Assembly (NCBI RefSeq): GCF_900111095.1
Contig: NZ_FOGB01000002.1
Span: 111,405-175,404, forward strand
DNA length: 64,000 bases
Source of the DNA: Amphritea atlantica
Lineage (GTDB): Bacteria > Pseudomonadota > Gammaproteobacteria > Pseudomonadales > Balneatricaceae
Direction of reading: 5' to 3'
Positions 1-8,374 of the stretch are shown here, piece after piece. The notes beneath the pieces are model-generated. The model was not told the DNA's origin, ran no database searches, and saw nothing but the letters and a program-made list of their open reading frames with translations. The stretch's first letter is position 1, and every line of letters begins with the position of its first letter. Position numbers and translations under genes: made by a program.

Positions 1-297
1 AGTGTTTTATCGCCCTTGAAAAGGGCTCCTACAGATGTAGCCATTCTAGGATGTTGGGTGGGAGGTGCGCCCTCGCGGCGAGTGTTTTATCGCTCTTAAA
101 AAGGGCTCCTACAGATGCAGTTATTGTAGGATGCTGTTGTGGGAGGTGCGCCCTCGCGGCGATTGTTTTATCGCTCTTGAAAAGAGCTTCGACAGATACA
201 GCCATTGTAGGATGCTGGTGTGGGAGGCGCGCCCTCGCGGCGATTGTTTTATTGCCCTTGAAAAGGGCTTCTACAGATACAGCCATTGTAGGATGCT
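1..297. repeat. Tandem REP-like array, about 80-bp unit
   Basis: Four copies (the last partial) of an 80-81 bp unit begin near 1, 81, 162 and 243. Each unit holds a hairpin of the form GCCCTT-GA-AAGGGC (bases vary slightly), an inverted repeat TCCTACA...TGTAGGA, and a GTGGGAGGYGCGCCCTCGCGGCGA-like block that resembles REP sequences (a GTGGGAG head followed by a GC-rich palindrome). Copies differ by scattered substitutions. The array probably continues left of the window. REP units are known as intergenic elements mobilised by RAYT transposases; no RAYT gene is visible here. Confidence 0.8.
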
Positions 298-298
298 G

Positions 299-322
299 AA
301 GCCCGCTTCCGCGGGCTTTTTG
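299..322 (+). terminator. Rho-independent terminator
   Basis: The stem GCCCGC / GCGGGC with loop TTCC is followed by five T on the plus strand. The T-run suits a rightward transcript that enters from the left of the window. On the minus strand only two T follow the stem, so it would be a weak stop for the leftward gene ending at 338. Confidence 0.65.
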
Positions 323-337
323 CTGGCCGGAACAGGC

Positions 338-901
338 TTAATGGTCAAAACTGCCCGGGTCGGCCAGCTGTTCGGTCATCTTGTTGAGTTGCTCCACGGA
401 CAATGTTTCATCATAGACTCCGGCCGCCACCTGAATGCCGGTGGAGAACGCCAGATCAGCGGTCACAGCGTAACTTAATTTACGCGATGTCTGCCCCGCC
501 CCTGGCCGGGTCCACTGATATTCAACCCAGCCGCCGTTTTTATGTTTTGCGGCGTCGCACAGCTCCTTAAAGATAAACTTGCCGTTGTTGTCGGTGACCT
601 GCATGATCGGCCGTCCCACCAGATCCGGGCGCATTGGGTGGGCGACCATCCGGTCAAGCCGGCAGTCAAAGGCAAACACATAGCTGTCTTTCCATACCCA
701 GGGTCCATCGGCATTGTTCAGTGATGGAATGGCCGAGGCCCCCTTGGTTTGCAGCACCTTGGCTGCACTCCACACTTTGGTGACCACTTCATCAGGGGTG
801 GCGGCACCTTCATCGGCAGCGGCGGCAGTGCAGAGAACGGTCGTGATGGTAACGGTGAGCGCCAGCAGCGCCTGTCGGGTCTGTTTGCGAATAGAATACA
901 T
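338..901 (-). CDS. Secreted single Cache-domain protein
   Basis: A 187-residue protein with an N-terminal signal peptide (residues 1-28, cleavage near AAA-ADEG). The rest matches the pattern of periplasmic single-Cache (sCache_2 type) domains: a DGPWVWKDSYVFAFDC core, a PDLVGRP turn, GKFIFKELCDAAK and a GGWVEYQW strand. Cache domains bind small ligands, often carboxylates. There is no membrane anchor or signalling domain, so it may be a free binding protein. It lies 12 bp downstream of an acetate-type transporter on the same strand, and the two are probably co-transcribed. A link to small organic acids is inferred from that context only. Confidence 0.75.
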   Translation of the reverse strand: MYSIRKQTRQALLALTVTITTVLCTAAAADEGAATPDEVVTKVWSAAKVLQTKGASAIPSLNNADGPWVWKDSYVFAFDCRLDRMVAHPMRPDLVGRPIMQVTDNNGKFIFKELCDAAKHKNGGWVEYQWTRPGAGQTSRKLSYAVTADLAFSTGIQVAAGVYDETLSVEQLNKMTEQLADPGSFDH

Positions 902-913
902 GATGATCTCCTC

Positions 914-1480
914 TCAGGCTTTGATCCAGGGGTTGCCGACCGGCAGAATGCTGCGACCATAGACGTCAGCAAAAATAACATGCGCCATCATATACCAGGC
1001 AGCCAGTGCCGTAGCCATCAGTTCATAGCCCGCTACGACGGTGAGTTGTGGATAGCCGAAGTGAGCCAGATCCAGCAGGATAAAACCGATCAGCAGCAGT
1101 GTGAAAGTGGTGGCCATCGCGCCGTGAATACGCAAGGCACCAATCCACAGAATGGCGGTGAACAGCGTCCAGGCTACCAGAAACCAGCCAATATCGGTTT
1201 TACTGGAGACGTAGATGTTGAACTGGTTACCGATCAGCAGTAGCGCCAGTGAGATCCAGAACGCGCCATAGGCGGTAAAGGCGCAATAGCCAAAGTTGTT
1301 GCCGGTCGATTTTTCCTGAAAGCCGGCGATCATCTGCGCCAGGCCGCCAAAGATCAGCCCCAGCCAGATCACCGGACCGATCCCCATCCAGCCAACATTG
1401 TGAAACTGCAGCACCATTGTTGTCAGTCCAAAGCCCCCCAGCCCGACGACAGCTGGGTTTCCCTGCTTCTGTTGTTCCAT
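914..1480 (-). CDS. satP: Acetate/succinate uptake transporter (AceTr family)
   Basis: A 188-residue integral membrane protein of the GPR1/FUN34/YaaH family. The family signature near the N-terminus is seen as NPAVVGLGGFGLTT (residues 8-21). It is followed by six predicted hydrophobic segments, and the length equals that of E. coli SatP. The family carries out proton-coupled uptake of acetate and succinate across the inner membrane. It is the first gene of a two-gene minus-strand unit with the Cache protein. A purine-rich ribosome site lies just upstream of the ATG. The family is clear; the exact substrate is inferred. Confidence 0.85.
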   Translation of the reverse strand: MEQQKQGNPAVVGLGGFGLTTMVLQFHNVGWMGIGPVIWLGLIFGGLAQMIAGFQEKSTGNNFGYCAFTAYGAFWISLALLLIGNQFNIYVSSKTDIGWFLVAWTLFTAILWIGALRIHGAMATTFTLLLIGFILLDLAHFGYPQLTVVAGYELMATALAAWYMMAHVIFADVYGRSILPVGNPWIKA

Positions 1481-1791
1481 CAGTTCTCTCTCCTTTATCC
1501 ATTAATTTTGTATGGTTATTGTGCGACCATCTTATGGACTATCCCCGGCAGAGCAATGATACCTATGGCTAGCATTCTGCATTCCATTGATATCTGTCAT
1601 GTTTGGCGCGGGCTAACCTGAAACAGAGCGCTGTATCAGCAGCCTGACAGGTTATCCGGGCGTGTTGTAAACAGGACAGTGAACGACATTTTTTCTGTTA
1701 TATTTCGCAGAATTGTCAGCAAGCTAACAAAATAAAAATAAGATAATCCTTTATTTTCAGTTAGTTAAAGAATGGCATTTCTTATGCAGTA
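1481..1791. other. Intergenic region upstream of satP
   Basis: This gene-free stretch holds the leftward promoter region of satP and, from about 1680, an AT-rich run leading into the mod leader. No credible reading frame was found. No satP operator was recognised. Confidence 0.5.
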
Positions 1792-1816
1792 CGCTATGTA
1801 GTGATACCTAATAACG
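1792..1816 (+). promoter_or_regulatory. ModE-like operator, distal copy
   Basis: The half-sites CGCTAT and ATAACG are separated by 13 bp. The site shares most of its bases, including the central TACCTAATA-like part, with the proximal box at 1942-1970. The E. coli ModE operator has the form CGTTATAT...ATAACG. Function is inferred from this similarity and from the adjacent modE. Confidence 0.5.
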
Positions 1817-1901
1817 GTTGTTATCTGCCGCTGCCGGATTTGTCCGGTACCGTTGCTCTGGCGATTAGCGGGCCAGATGGGGCAGCGACAGACCACCGTT
1901 A
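1812..1901 (+). ncRNA. Candidate structured leader RNA (three-way junction)
   Basis: Complementary arms nest cleanly. The closing stem TAACGGT (1812-1818) pairs with ACCGTTA (1895-1901). A second stem CTGCCGCTGCC (1825-1835) pairs with GGCAGCGACAG (1881-1891) with one mismatch. Two inner hairpins follow: CCGGA-TTTG-TCCGG (1834-1847, sharing two bases with the second stem) and TCTGGC/GCCAGA (1857-1877). The element lies between the two ModE-like boxes and upstream of modE. It does not carry the GCCTCCC block I associate with the Moco RNA motif. Whether it is transcribed is unknown. Confidence 0.35.
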
Positions 1902-1941
1902 GGACAGGGGGAATAAGGCTTGGTTTGTGTTTATCGCGAGA

Positions 1942-1970
1942 AGCGCTATATAGTTATACCTAATAGCGCT
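1942..1970 (+). promoter_or_regulatory. ModE-like operator overlapping the modE promoter
   Basis: Perfect 8-bp inverted arms AGCGCTAT / ATAGCGCT are separated by 13 bp. This agrees with the ModE operator style of paired TAT-rich half-sites. The left arm contains TATATA/TATAGT, usable as a -10 element, with a weak TTGTGT about 17 bp upstream. Molybdate-bound ModE is expected to repress here, giving autoregulation of modE-modABC. Confidence 0.65.
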
Positions 1971-2030
1971 TTTGGGCGATATCATGCCAGGCCCACCGGC
2001 TTTCAGACGGTGGTGGTTGAGGAGATCAGG

Positions 2031-2825
2031 ATGAAGACGCCGACAGGGCAGAAGCAGGACAAGGGGCCATTGATGGATCGTGGCCGTAAATATGACCATC
2101 TGGAGTTGTTGGAGCAGATCGATGCCAGTGGCTCGATTACTGCCGCAGCCAGTCTGATGGGGATGAGTTACAAAACCGCCTGGGATGCGGTTGAAGCGAT
2201 TAACAACCTGGCTGAGGCCCCGCTGGTTGAACGGCGGGTGGGTGGACGCAATGGTGGTGGTGCGGTGCTGACCGTCAATGGCCGCCGGCTGGTGTCGGCG
2301 TACCGTCGTCTCGATAAAGAACGGCAGCAGGTTTTGAATCAGCTTAATCAGGTGATGGAAGACTTTGAGGCCTACTACAAAATTATCAGGAAGTACGATT
2401 TGAAAACCAGCGCACGGAATCAGTTTTCAGGCAGAGTCAAAGCGATTAAACAGGGCGGGGTTAATGCTGAGGTGGTGCTGGATATCGGGGGCGGTGATGA
2501 GATAGTTGCTAACATCACCTGCGACAGTGTCGAACATCTGGAGCTGAAAGTGGGCGATGAAGCTTACGCCATGATCAAGTCATCCTGGGTGATTCTGACC
2601 AGTAATAACAACCTAAAAACCAGCTCCCGCAATAAACTTACCGGCAAGGTGGTTCGCTGCCATGAGGGGGCGGTTAATGCTGAGGTGATTGTTGAGCTGC
2701 CGGGGGGGAAAACCCTTACCTCGATTATTACCAATGAAAGCGTGACCGATATGGGGTTGAAAGTCGGTAGCGAGGTGACCGCGCTGATTAAATCGTCCAA
2801 CGTCATCCTGGCCGTAGCCTGCTAA
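2031..2825 (+). CDS. modE: ModE, molybdate-responsive transcription regulator
   Basis: A 264-residue protein, close to the 262 residues of E. coli ModE. Residues 20-110 form a LysR-like winged helix-turn-helix (DASGSITAAASLMGMSYKTAWDAV). Two TOBE/Mop domains follow at about 126-192 and 197-262, each starting with a TSARN or TSSRN strand; the pair forms the molybdate-binding module of the dimer. The ATG at 2031 was chosen because GAGGAGATCAGG precedes it and the domain starts soon after. A longer frame opening with TTG at 1920 would run through the operator. It heads the mod operon, and modA starts 22 bp downstream. Confidence 0.93.
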   Translation: MKTPTGQKQDKGPLMDRGRKYDHLELLEQIDASGSITAAASLMGMSYKTAWDAVEAINNLAEAPLVERRVGGRNGGGAVLTVNGRRLVSAYRRLDKERQQVLNQLNQVMEDFEAYYKIIRKYDLKTSARNQFSGRVKAIKQGGVNAEVVLDIGGGDEIVANITCDSVEHLELKVGDEAYAMIKSSWVILTSNNNLKTSSRNKLTGKVVRCHEGAVNAEVIVELPGGKTLTSIITNESVTDMGLKVGSEVTALIKSSNVILAVAC

Positions 2826-2847
2826 CCGACTGAGTAAAAGGATTTAA

Positions 2848-3606
<759 letters not shown>

Positions 3607-3626
3607 CCTGTTCGGGAGCCCCGGCG

Positions 3627-4301
3627 ATGTTCAGTGACGGAAATTGGGCGGCAATCTTACTGACAGTTAAGCTGGCCAGCATCGTGACTCTGCTGCTGCT
3701 GATTATCAGCACGCCGATCGCCTGGTGGCTGGCGCACACCCGTAGTCGCCTGAAATCTTTCTTTGAAGCGCTGGTAGCTCTGCCGATTGTGCTGCCGCCT
3801 TCGGTGTTAGGTTTTTATCTGCTGTTGCTGATGGGGCCGCAGGGCTTTGTGGGTCAGATTACCCAGGCGCTGGGGATCGGCACCCTGCCCTTTACCTTTG
3901 CCGGGCTGGTGGTGGCCTCGGTGTTTTACTCCCTGCCCTTTGTGGTGCAGCCGATTCAGCTGGCGTTTGAAAATATCGGGGAAAACTATCTGGAAGCGGC
4001 CGCCACCCTGCGCGCCAGTCCGTTAGACCGTTTCTTCAGCGTCGCTATGCCGCTGGCCCTGCCGGGCTTTCTCACCGGTAGCGTACTGGGGTTTGCCCAT
4101 ACGGTGGGCGAGTTTGGTGTGGTGTTGATGGTGGGTGGTAACATTCCCGGTGTCTCGCGGGTGGTGTCGGTACAGATCTATGATTATGTGGAAGCACTTG
4201 AGTATGGTCAGGCCCACTCTCTTGCGATTACGATGCTGCTGTTTTCCTTTGTCACCCTGCTGTTGCTCTATACCTTTAACCCCAACAGAAGAACACGCTG
4301 A
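3627..4301 (+). CDS. modB: ModB, molybdate ABC transporter permease
   Basis: A 224-residue inner-membrane protein with about five hydrophobic segments. The permease EAA loop is seen as YLEAAATLRASPLDRFFSVAMPLALPG, the site where the ATPase docks. Length and motif order fit ModB. Its stop codon overlaps the modC start by one base, indicating translational coupling. Two ModB and two ModC subunits are expected to form the transporter. Confidence 0.93.
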   Translation: MFSDGNWAAILLTVKLASIVTLLLLIISTPIAWWLAHTRSRLKSFFEALVALPIVLPPSVLGFYLLLLMGPQGFVGQITQALGIGTLPFTFAGLVVASVFYSLPFVVQPIQLAFENIGENYLEAAATLRASPLDRFFSVAMPLALPGFLTGSVLGFAHTVGEFGVVLMVGGNIPGVSRVVSVQIYDYVEALEYGQAHSLAITMLLFSFVTLLLLYTFNPNRRTR

Positions 4302-5380
4302 TGTCTGTGTGCGCCGATATTCATGCCCGATTTAAACTTAACTATGCCGGCTTTGCGCTGGATGTGGATCTGAATCTCCCATCGCAGGGGGTGACCGCGC
4401 TGTTTGGCCCCTCGGGGTCGGGTAAATCTACTCTGCTGCGCTGTATTGCGGGTCTCGAAAGAGCGGCAGGCTCGCTGACGGTGAAAGGCGAAGTGTGGCA
4501 GGATGAAAAACATTTTCTGCCAACCCATCAGCGTCCTATCGGCTATGTGTTTCAGGAAGCCAATCTGTTTCCTCACCTGAGTGTTCAAGCCAATCTCAAT
4601 TATGGTTTCAAACGTCAGCCGCACCGGCATGATGGTTTCTCGCTGGATGAGATCGTTGATCTGCTGGGGATCGCGCATCTGCTGGATCGAAAGCCTGAGC
4701 GGCTTTCCGGAGGGGAGAAGCAGCGGGTTGCTATCGCCCGGGCGCTGGCGGTAAATCCCCGCCTGTTGCTGATGGATGAGCCACTGGCCGCGCTGGATCT
4801 GGCCCGTAAACGGGAGATACTGCCGTTTCTGGAAAAGCTGCATGAAGCGCTGGAGATGCCGGTGATCTATGTGACCCATGCCCCCAACGAGGTGGCCCGA
4901 CTGGCGGACCACCTGGTGGTGCTGAATCAGGGACAGCTGCAGTCTGCTGGCCCACTTAATGAAACCTTCTCCCATGTGGAGCTACCACAACAGGCCAGTG
5001 ATGCGGGCAGCGCGATTATCGAAGCGCAAATTACCGAACTCCAGCCACAGTGGCATCTGGCGCTGGCCAGTTTTGAGGGGGGCGAGCTCTGGATTCGCGA
5101 TCTTAGTTTTAATGTCGGCCAGAAGGTGCGCTTTCAGGTGATGGCCCGGGATGTCAGCCTGGCACTGACGGCGGATCACAGCAGTAGTATCGCTAACGTG
5201 CTGCCAGCGGTGGTGGATCAGATCAGTGATGGTGACCATCCCGGTATCGCCATGGTGCGCCTGAAAATTGGCAGAAACTATATTCTCAGCCGCTTAACCC
5301 AGCGATCACTGCATAGCCTCGGGCTGAATGTGGGGGACAGCGTCTGGGCGCAGATTAAATCGGCAGCCATTGTTGAGTAA
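4301..5380 (+). CDS. modC: ModC, molybdate ABC transporter ATPase
   Basis: A 359-residue protein. Walker A is GPSGSGKST (36-44), the ABC signature LSGGEKQ (135-141) and Walker B LLLMDEP (155-161). The C-terminal part (about 290-357) is a TOBE/Mop molybdate-binding domain, characteristic of ModC, which can feed back on transport activity. It is the last gene of the mod operon. No convincing intrinsic terminator was seen directly after it. Confidence 0.94.
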   Translation: MSVCADIHARFKLNYAGFALDVDLNLPSQGVTALFGPSGSGKSTLLRCIAGLERAAGSLTVKGEVWQDEKHFLPTHQRPIGYVFQEANLFPHLSVQANLNYGFKRQPHRHDGFSLDEIVDLLGIAHLLDRKPERLSGGEKQRVAIARALAVNPRLLLMDEPLAALDLARKREILPFLEKLHEALEMPVIYVTHAPNEVARLADHLVVLNQGQLQSAGPLNETFSHVELPQQASDAGSAIIEAQITELQPQWHLALASFEGGELWIRDLSFNVGQKVRFQVMARDVSLALTADHSSSIANVLPAVVDQISDGDHPGIAMVRLKIGRNYILSRLTQRSLHSLGLNVGDSVWAQIKSAAIVE

Positions 5381-5607
5381 CCCTCTTATCAGGGGCCTAT
5401 CGTCCTCGGTTGAAAATCGGGAACTGCCCCTCCTGCTATCCGCAAACGGACGGGTTTATGAAAAGTTATCGCTGATTTAGCCCAGCAATTAAGGTAGCTT
5501 TGTTGAATGTAAGTACTCACTCCATAATTCTGTTAGCTGCCGATACTGTTGATTCAACAGCGTTCTATCTGTTGACGCAAACGATCAAATAGCGCATCAT
5601 CGCAGCC
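5381..5607. other. Gene-free stretch after modC
   Basis: No reading frame or known element is recognised here. It probably contains the promoter of the ilvA leader transcript. I could not pick a clear -35/-10 pair. Confidence 0.4.
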
Positions 5608-5673
5608 ATGAACCGATTCGCAACTGACAGCCGCAGCATTATTACCATCATTTCCGAGGAACTGGTGGGTTAG
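5608..5673 (+). CDS. Candidate ilvA leader peptide (21 aa)
   Basis: A 21-codon frame starts with ATG at 5608 and ends with TAG at 5671-5673. Codons 11-15 read Ile-Ile-Thr-Ile-Ile (ATT ATT ACC ATC ATT), a run of the product and the substrate of the threonine-deaminase pathway. It sits just upstream of an intrinsic terminator that precedes ilvA. Its last bases GGTGGGTT (5664-5671) can pair with the 5' arm AACCCGCC (5699-5706) of that terminator, with one G-U pair. This is the layout of a classical amino-acid attenuator. The weak point is that no good ribosome site precedes the ATG. Confidence 0.5.
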   Translation: MNRFATDSRSIITIISEELVG

Positions 5674-5693
5674 CGCATGTCTTAGCAAAACAT

Positions 5694-5724
5694 AAAAAAA
5701 CCCGCCCTACCGGCGGGTTTTTTT
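5694..5724 (+). terminator. Terminator / attenuator upstream of ilvA
   Basis: A GC-rich stem CCCGCC / GGCGGG with a 5-base loop is flanked by seven A on the left and seven T on the right, making a strong bidirectional intrinsic terminator. Because it lies about 70 bp before the ilvA start and after the Ile-rich leader frame, it may act as a regulated attenuator. Simple termination of the mod transcript is the alternative. Confidence 0.85.
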
Positions 5725-5794
5725 ATTTCTGAAATCCGCCGCCGGGGTCTGGGTAACCGATTATTCAATCATGATTGAGATCTGGAGATCCCTG

Positions 5795-7093
5795 ATGAAC
5801 AACGCTGTTTTTACAGACAACACCACAGAGAGCTGTGATTACTACCCTGCCCTTGATGAGATCCTGACCGCGGCGCAACGCCTTAAGTCGGTGGTCACCC
5901 GTACCCCGCTGGTGCGGAGCGAAAATCTGAGCGAACGCTACGGTGCCGAGATCTATCTAAAACGGGAAGATCAACAGCTGGTCCGCTCCTATAAGATTCG
6001 CGGGGCCTATAACAAAATTGTTAGCCTGACGCCGGCACAGCAGGCACAGGGAATCGTTTGTGCCAGTGCCGGAAATCATGCTCAGGGGGTGGCCTACGCC
6101 TGCGCCCTGTTGGGGTTAAAGGCGACGATCTTCATGCCGGCACCCACGCCGGGACAGAAAGTTGAGCAGGTGCGCAAATATGGTAAAGCGCTGGTGGATG
6201 TCCGTTTAGTCGGTGACACCTTTGATGATGCCTTTCAACAGGCGATGTTGTTCTGTCATGCGGAACAGGCCACGTTTGTGCATCCCTTTGATGACCCTAA
6301 AGTGATCGAGGGCCAGGCATCTGTCGGGGTTGAGATTCTCAATCAACTGGCTGCAGTCGATGCTCAGGTTGATATGTTGCTGATGCCGGTCGGTGGAGGC
6401 GGACTGGCTTCAGGGGTGTCATCCTACTTCCGCGAGAGCTCCCCCCAGACCCGCCTGATCGGTGTTGAACCCGAGGGAGCCGCATCGATGAGTGGTTCAT
6501 TAGCGGCGGGCAGTAATGAAACGCTGACTCAGATCGATAACTTTGTTGATGGTGCGGCGGTTAAACGGGTGGGTGAACGAACCTTTGAGATCTGCCGGCA
6601 GAATCTTGAACGGGTGATTACTGTGCCTGAGGGACAGGTCTGCTCCACCATGATGCAGTTATACAATCAGGAGGCGATTGTGGTTGAGCCCGCCGGAGCA
6701 TTATCGATTGCGGCACTGAACAGTGTTCAGGACGAGATTCGCGGTAAAACCGTGGTCTGCGTAGTCAGTGGTGGCAACAACGATATTTTACGGACTGAAG
6801 AGATCAAAGAGCGGGCGATGCTGTTTGAGGGGCTGAAGCACTATTTTATCGTTAACTTTCCTCAGCGCGCCGGAGCCCTGCGTGAGTTTCTTGCCGAGGT
6901 ACTGGGCCCTCGTGATGATATCTCCCGCTTCGAGTATTCGAAAAAGAATAACTGCGACCGCGGGCCCGCGCTGATCGGTATTGAGTTGTCCTGCAAAGAG
7001 GATCTGCAGCCGCTGCTGGCCCGAATGAGGGAGAAGCAGATCCGCTTTGAATATCTTAATGATCGGCAGGATCTGTTCCGTTTTATGGTTTGA
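5795..7093 (+). CDS. ilvA: Threonine ammonia-lyase, short form
   Basis: A 432-residue PLP enzyme that deaminates L-threonine to 2-oxobutanoate, the first step to isoleucine. The PLP lysine is K67 in RSYKIRGAYN, and the phosphate-binding glycine loop is PVGGGGLASG. The C-terminus carries one ACT-like regulatory domain (FIVNFPQRAGALREFLAEVLGP...), as in the roughly 420-residue Bacillus-type enzyme; E. coli IlvA has two such domains and is longer (514 residues). The ATG at 5795 has GGAG seven bases upstream and is preferred over the in-frame ATG at 5771, which has no ribosome site. Preceded by a possible attenuator. Confidence 0.92.
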   Translation: MNNAVFTDNTTESCDYYPALDEILTAAQRLKSVVTRTPLVRSENLSERYGAEIYLKREDQQLVRSYKIRGAYNKIVSLTPAQQAQGIVCASAGNHAQGVAYACALLGLKATIFMPAPTPGQKVEQVRKYGKALVDVRLVGDTFDDAFQQAMLFCHAEQATFVHPFDDPKVIEGQASVGVEILNQLAAVDAQVDMLLMPVGGGGLASGVSSYFRESSPQTRLIGVEPEGAASMSGSLAAGSNETLTQIDNFVDGAAVKRVGERTFEICRQNLERVITVPEGQVCSTMMQLYNQEAIVVEPAGALSIAALNSVQDEIRGKTVVCVVSGGNNDILRTEEIKERAMLFEGLKHYFIVNFPQRAGALREFLAEVLGPRDDISRFEYSKKNNCDRGPALIGIELSCKEDLQPLLARMREKQIRFEYLNDRQDLFRFMV

Positions 7094-7212
7094 GCGGGTC
7101 TGCTGTACCGCTCTCCTCCATCAACAAAGTGGTATATGTGATGCTTGTCAGCCGTGGCTGAGTGATTGAAGATAAAACAAACGGTTTTCGGTGATTTGGA
7201 CAGGCAGAGCAG

Positions 7213-8370
7213 ATGGAAGCGTTCTATCGGCAGTTAACAGGTTTCACAGACATAGCACAGATTGCGGATGGGCGTTTTTATCGGCCGGTACCGGATGACT
7301 GGTATGTATCGGTTGTCGATGTGCGTGGCTCCACCGAAGCGATTGAACGGGGTAACTACCGGAATGTTAACTTTATCGGCGCGGCGGCAATTACTGCCCA
7401 GCTGAATCTGGTGAACCCGGGGCTGCCGTTTATTTTTGGCGGTGACGGCGCCACGGTTCTGGTTACTGAAGCGATGCGTAATAACACCCTGAATGTGCTG
7501 CAGTCGCTGAGTTATCACGCCAGAGAGAGCTTTGCTCTGGAGCTTCATGCGGGGCTGGTGCCGGTTTCAACTTTGCGGGCGATGGGCAAAGAGCTGCAGA
7601 TTGCCAAATATCTTTCCGGTGAGTTTGTTAACCAGGCGATGTTTAAAGGCGGTGGTATGACTCTGGCTGAGACACTGGTAAAAAACAGTGCAGAGTTTCG
7701 CTGTGAACCTCGTCCGGTGTTCAGCAAAACAGAGATCTTCAGCGGACTCACCTGTCGCTGGCAGCCCGTGCCTTCTGGCAACGGCGTGACGCTTTCGATA
7801 TTGATTCAGCCCCGGGATGAGAATGATGCAACAGTGCTCCCCCGGGTGATTGCCAGGATAGAGCATCTGCTGGGCGGCTCTTTTGCCAGCGCGAATCCGA
7901 TACGTATGGATAACGCTCGCTATCACTCGTTTCTGCATAACCTTAAGCGTCAGTTGCAGGCTTCCGATATCCGCTGTAACCGGGTATTTTTTCGCACCCT
8001 CTATGAGCTGATGATGACCGTGCCGCTGTTCAATCTTAAAGGCTTCAGATGGATACCGGGGATGCAGAGCTATGTTGATCGGGTGCCCCTGCACTGTGAC
8101 TTTAAAAAATATGATGACACTCTGCGCATGGTGCTGGACTGCTCCCCTTCCGGCTATCGGGCTATAGAGGAATATCTGCAATCAGAACAGCGGTTGGGGC
8201 GGATATGTTTTGGTATCCATGTGTCGGATGCCGCGCAGATGACCTGCTATGTGGAGAGCATGAGTGATGGTGGCCATCTGCACTTTGTCGATGGAACTGA
8301 TGGGGGCTATGCACTGGCGGCGAAGCAGCTGAAACAAGCCCTCAGTGATTCTGAAACGCAATCTGCCTGA
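7213..8370 (+). CDS. DUF3095 protein with nucleotide-cyclase-like motifs
   Basis: A 385-residue soluble protein that fits the DUF3095 family. Near the N-terminus are SVVDVRGSTEAI (Asp36) and FIFGGDGATVLV (75-84), which recall the two metal-binding aspartate motifs of class III nucleotide cyclases (D-x-x-x-S/T and GD). The remainder has no recognised domain. There is no transmembrane segment or signal peptide. It stands alone between ilvA and a convergent DUF3135 gene. Family assignment is fairly sure; cyclase activity is not established and is only suggested by the motifs. Confidence 0.75.
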   Translation: MEAFYRQLTGFTDIAQIADGRFYRPVPDDWYVSVVDVRGSTEAIERGNYRNVNFIGAAAITAQLNLVNPGLPFIFGGDGATVLVTEAMRNNTLNVLQSLSYHARESFALELHAGLVPVSTLRAMGKELQIAKYLSGEFVNQAMFKGGGMTLAETLVKNSAEFRCEPRPVFSKTEIFSGLTCRWQPVPSGNGVTLSILIQPRDENDATVLPRVIARIEHLLGGSFASANPIRMDNARYHSFLHNLKRQLQASDIRCNRVFFRTLYELMMTVPLFNLKGFRWIPGMQSYVDRVPLHCDFKKYDDTLRMVLDCSPSGYRAIEEYLQSEQRLGRICFGIHVSDAAQMTCYVESMSDGGHLHFVDGTDGGYALAAKQLKQALSDSETQSA

Positions 8371-8374
8371 GGGG

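Noticed and set aside
1-297. Possible CRISPR array
   Set aside because: The whole 80-bp unit is repeated, including the parts that would be spacers; no unique spacers and no cas genes are present.
1812-1901. Moco riboswitch
   Set aside because: The conserved GCCTCCC-type block and the GGCGAAG-type helix that I associate with the Moco motif are not seen, so only a generic structured leader is reported.
5771-5794. Longer ilvA start at 5771
   Set aside because: No ribosome site precedes it, while the ATG at 5795 has GGAG at ideal spacing.
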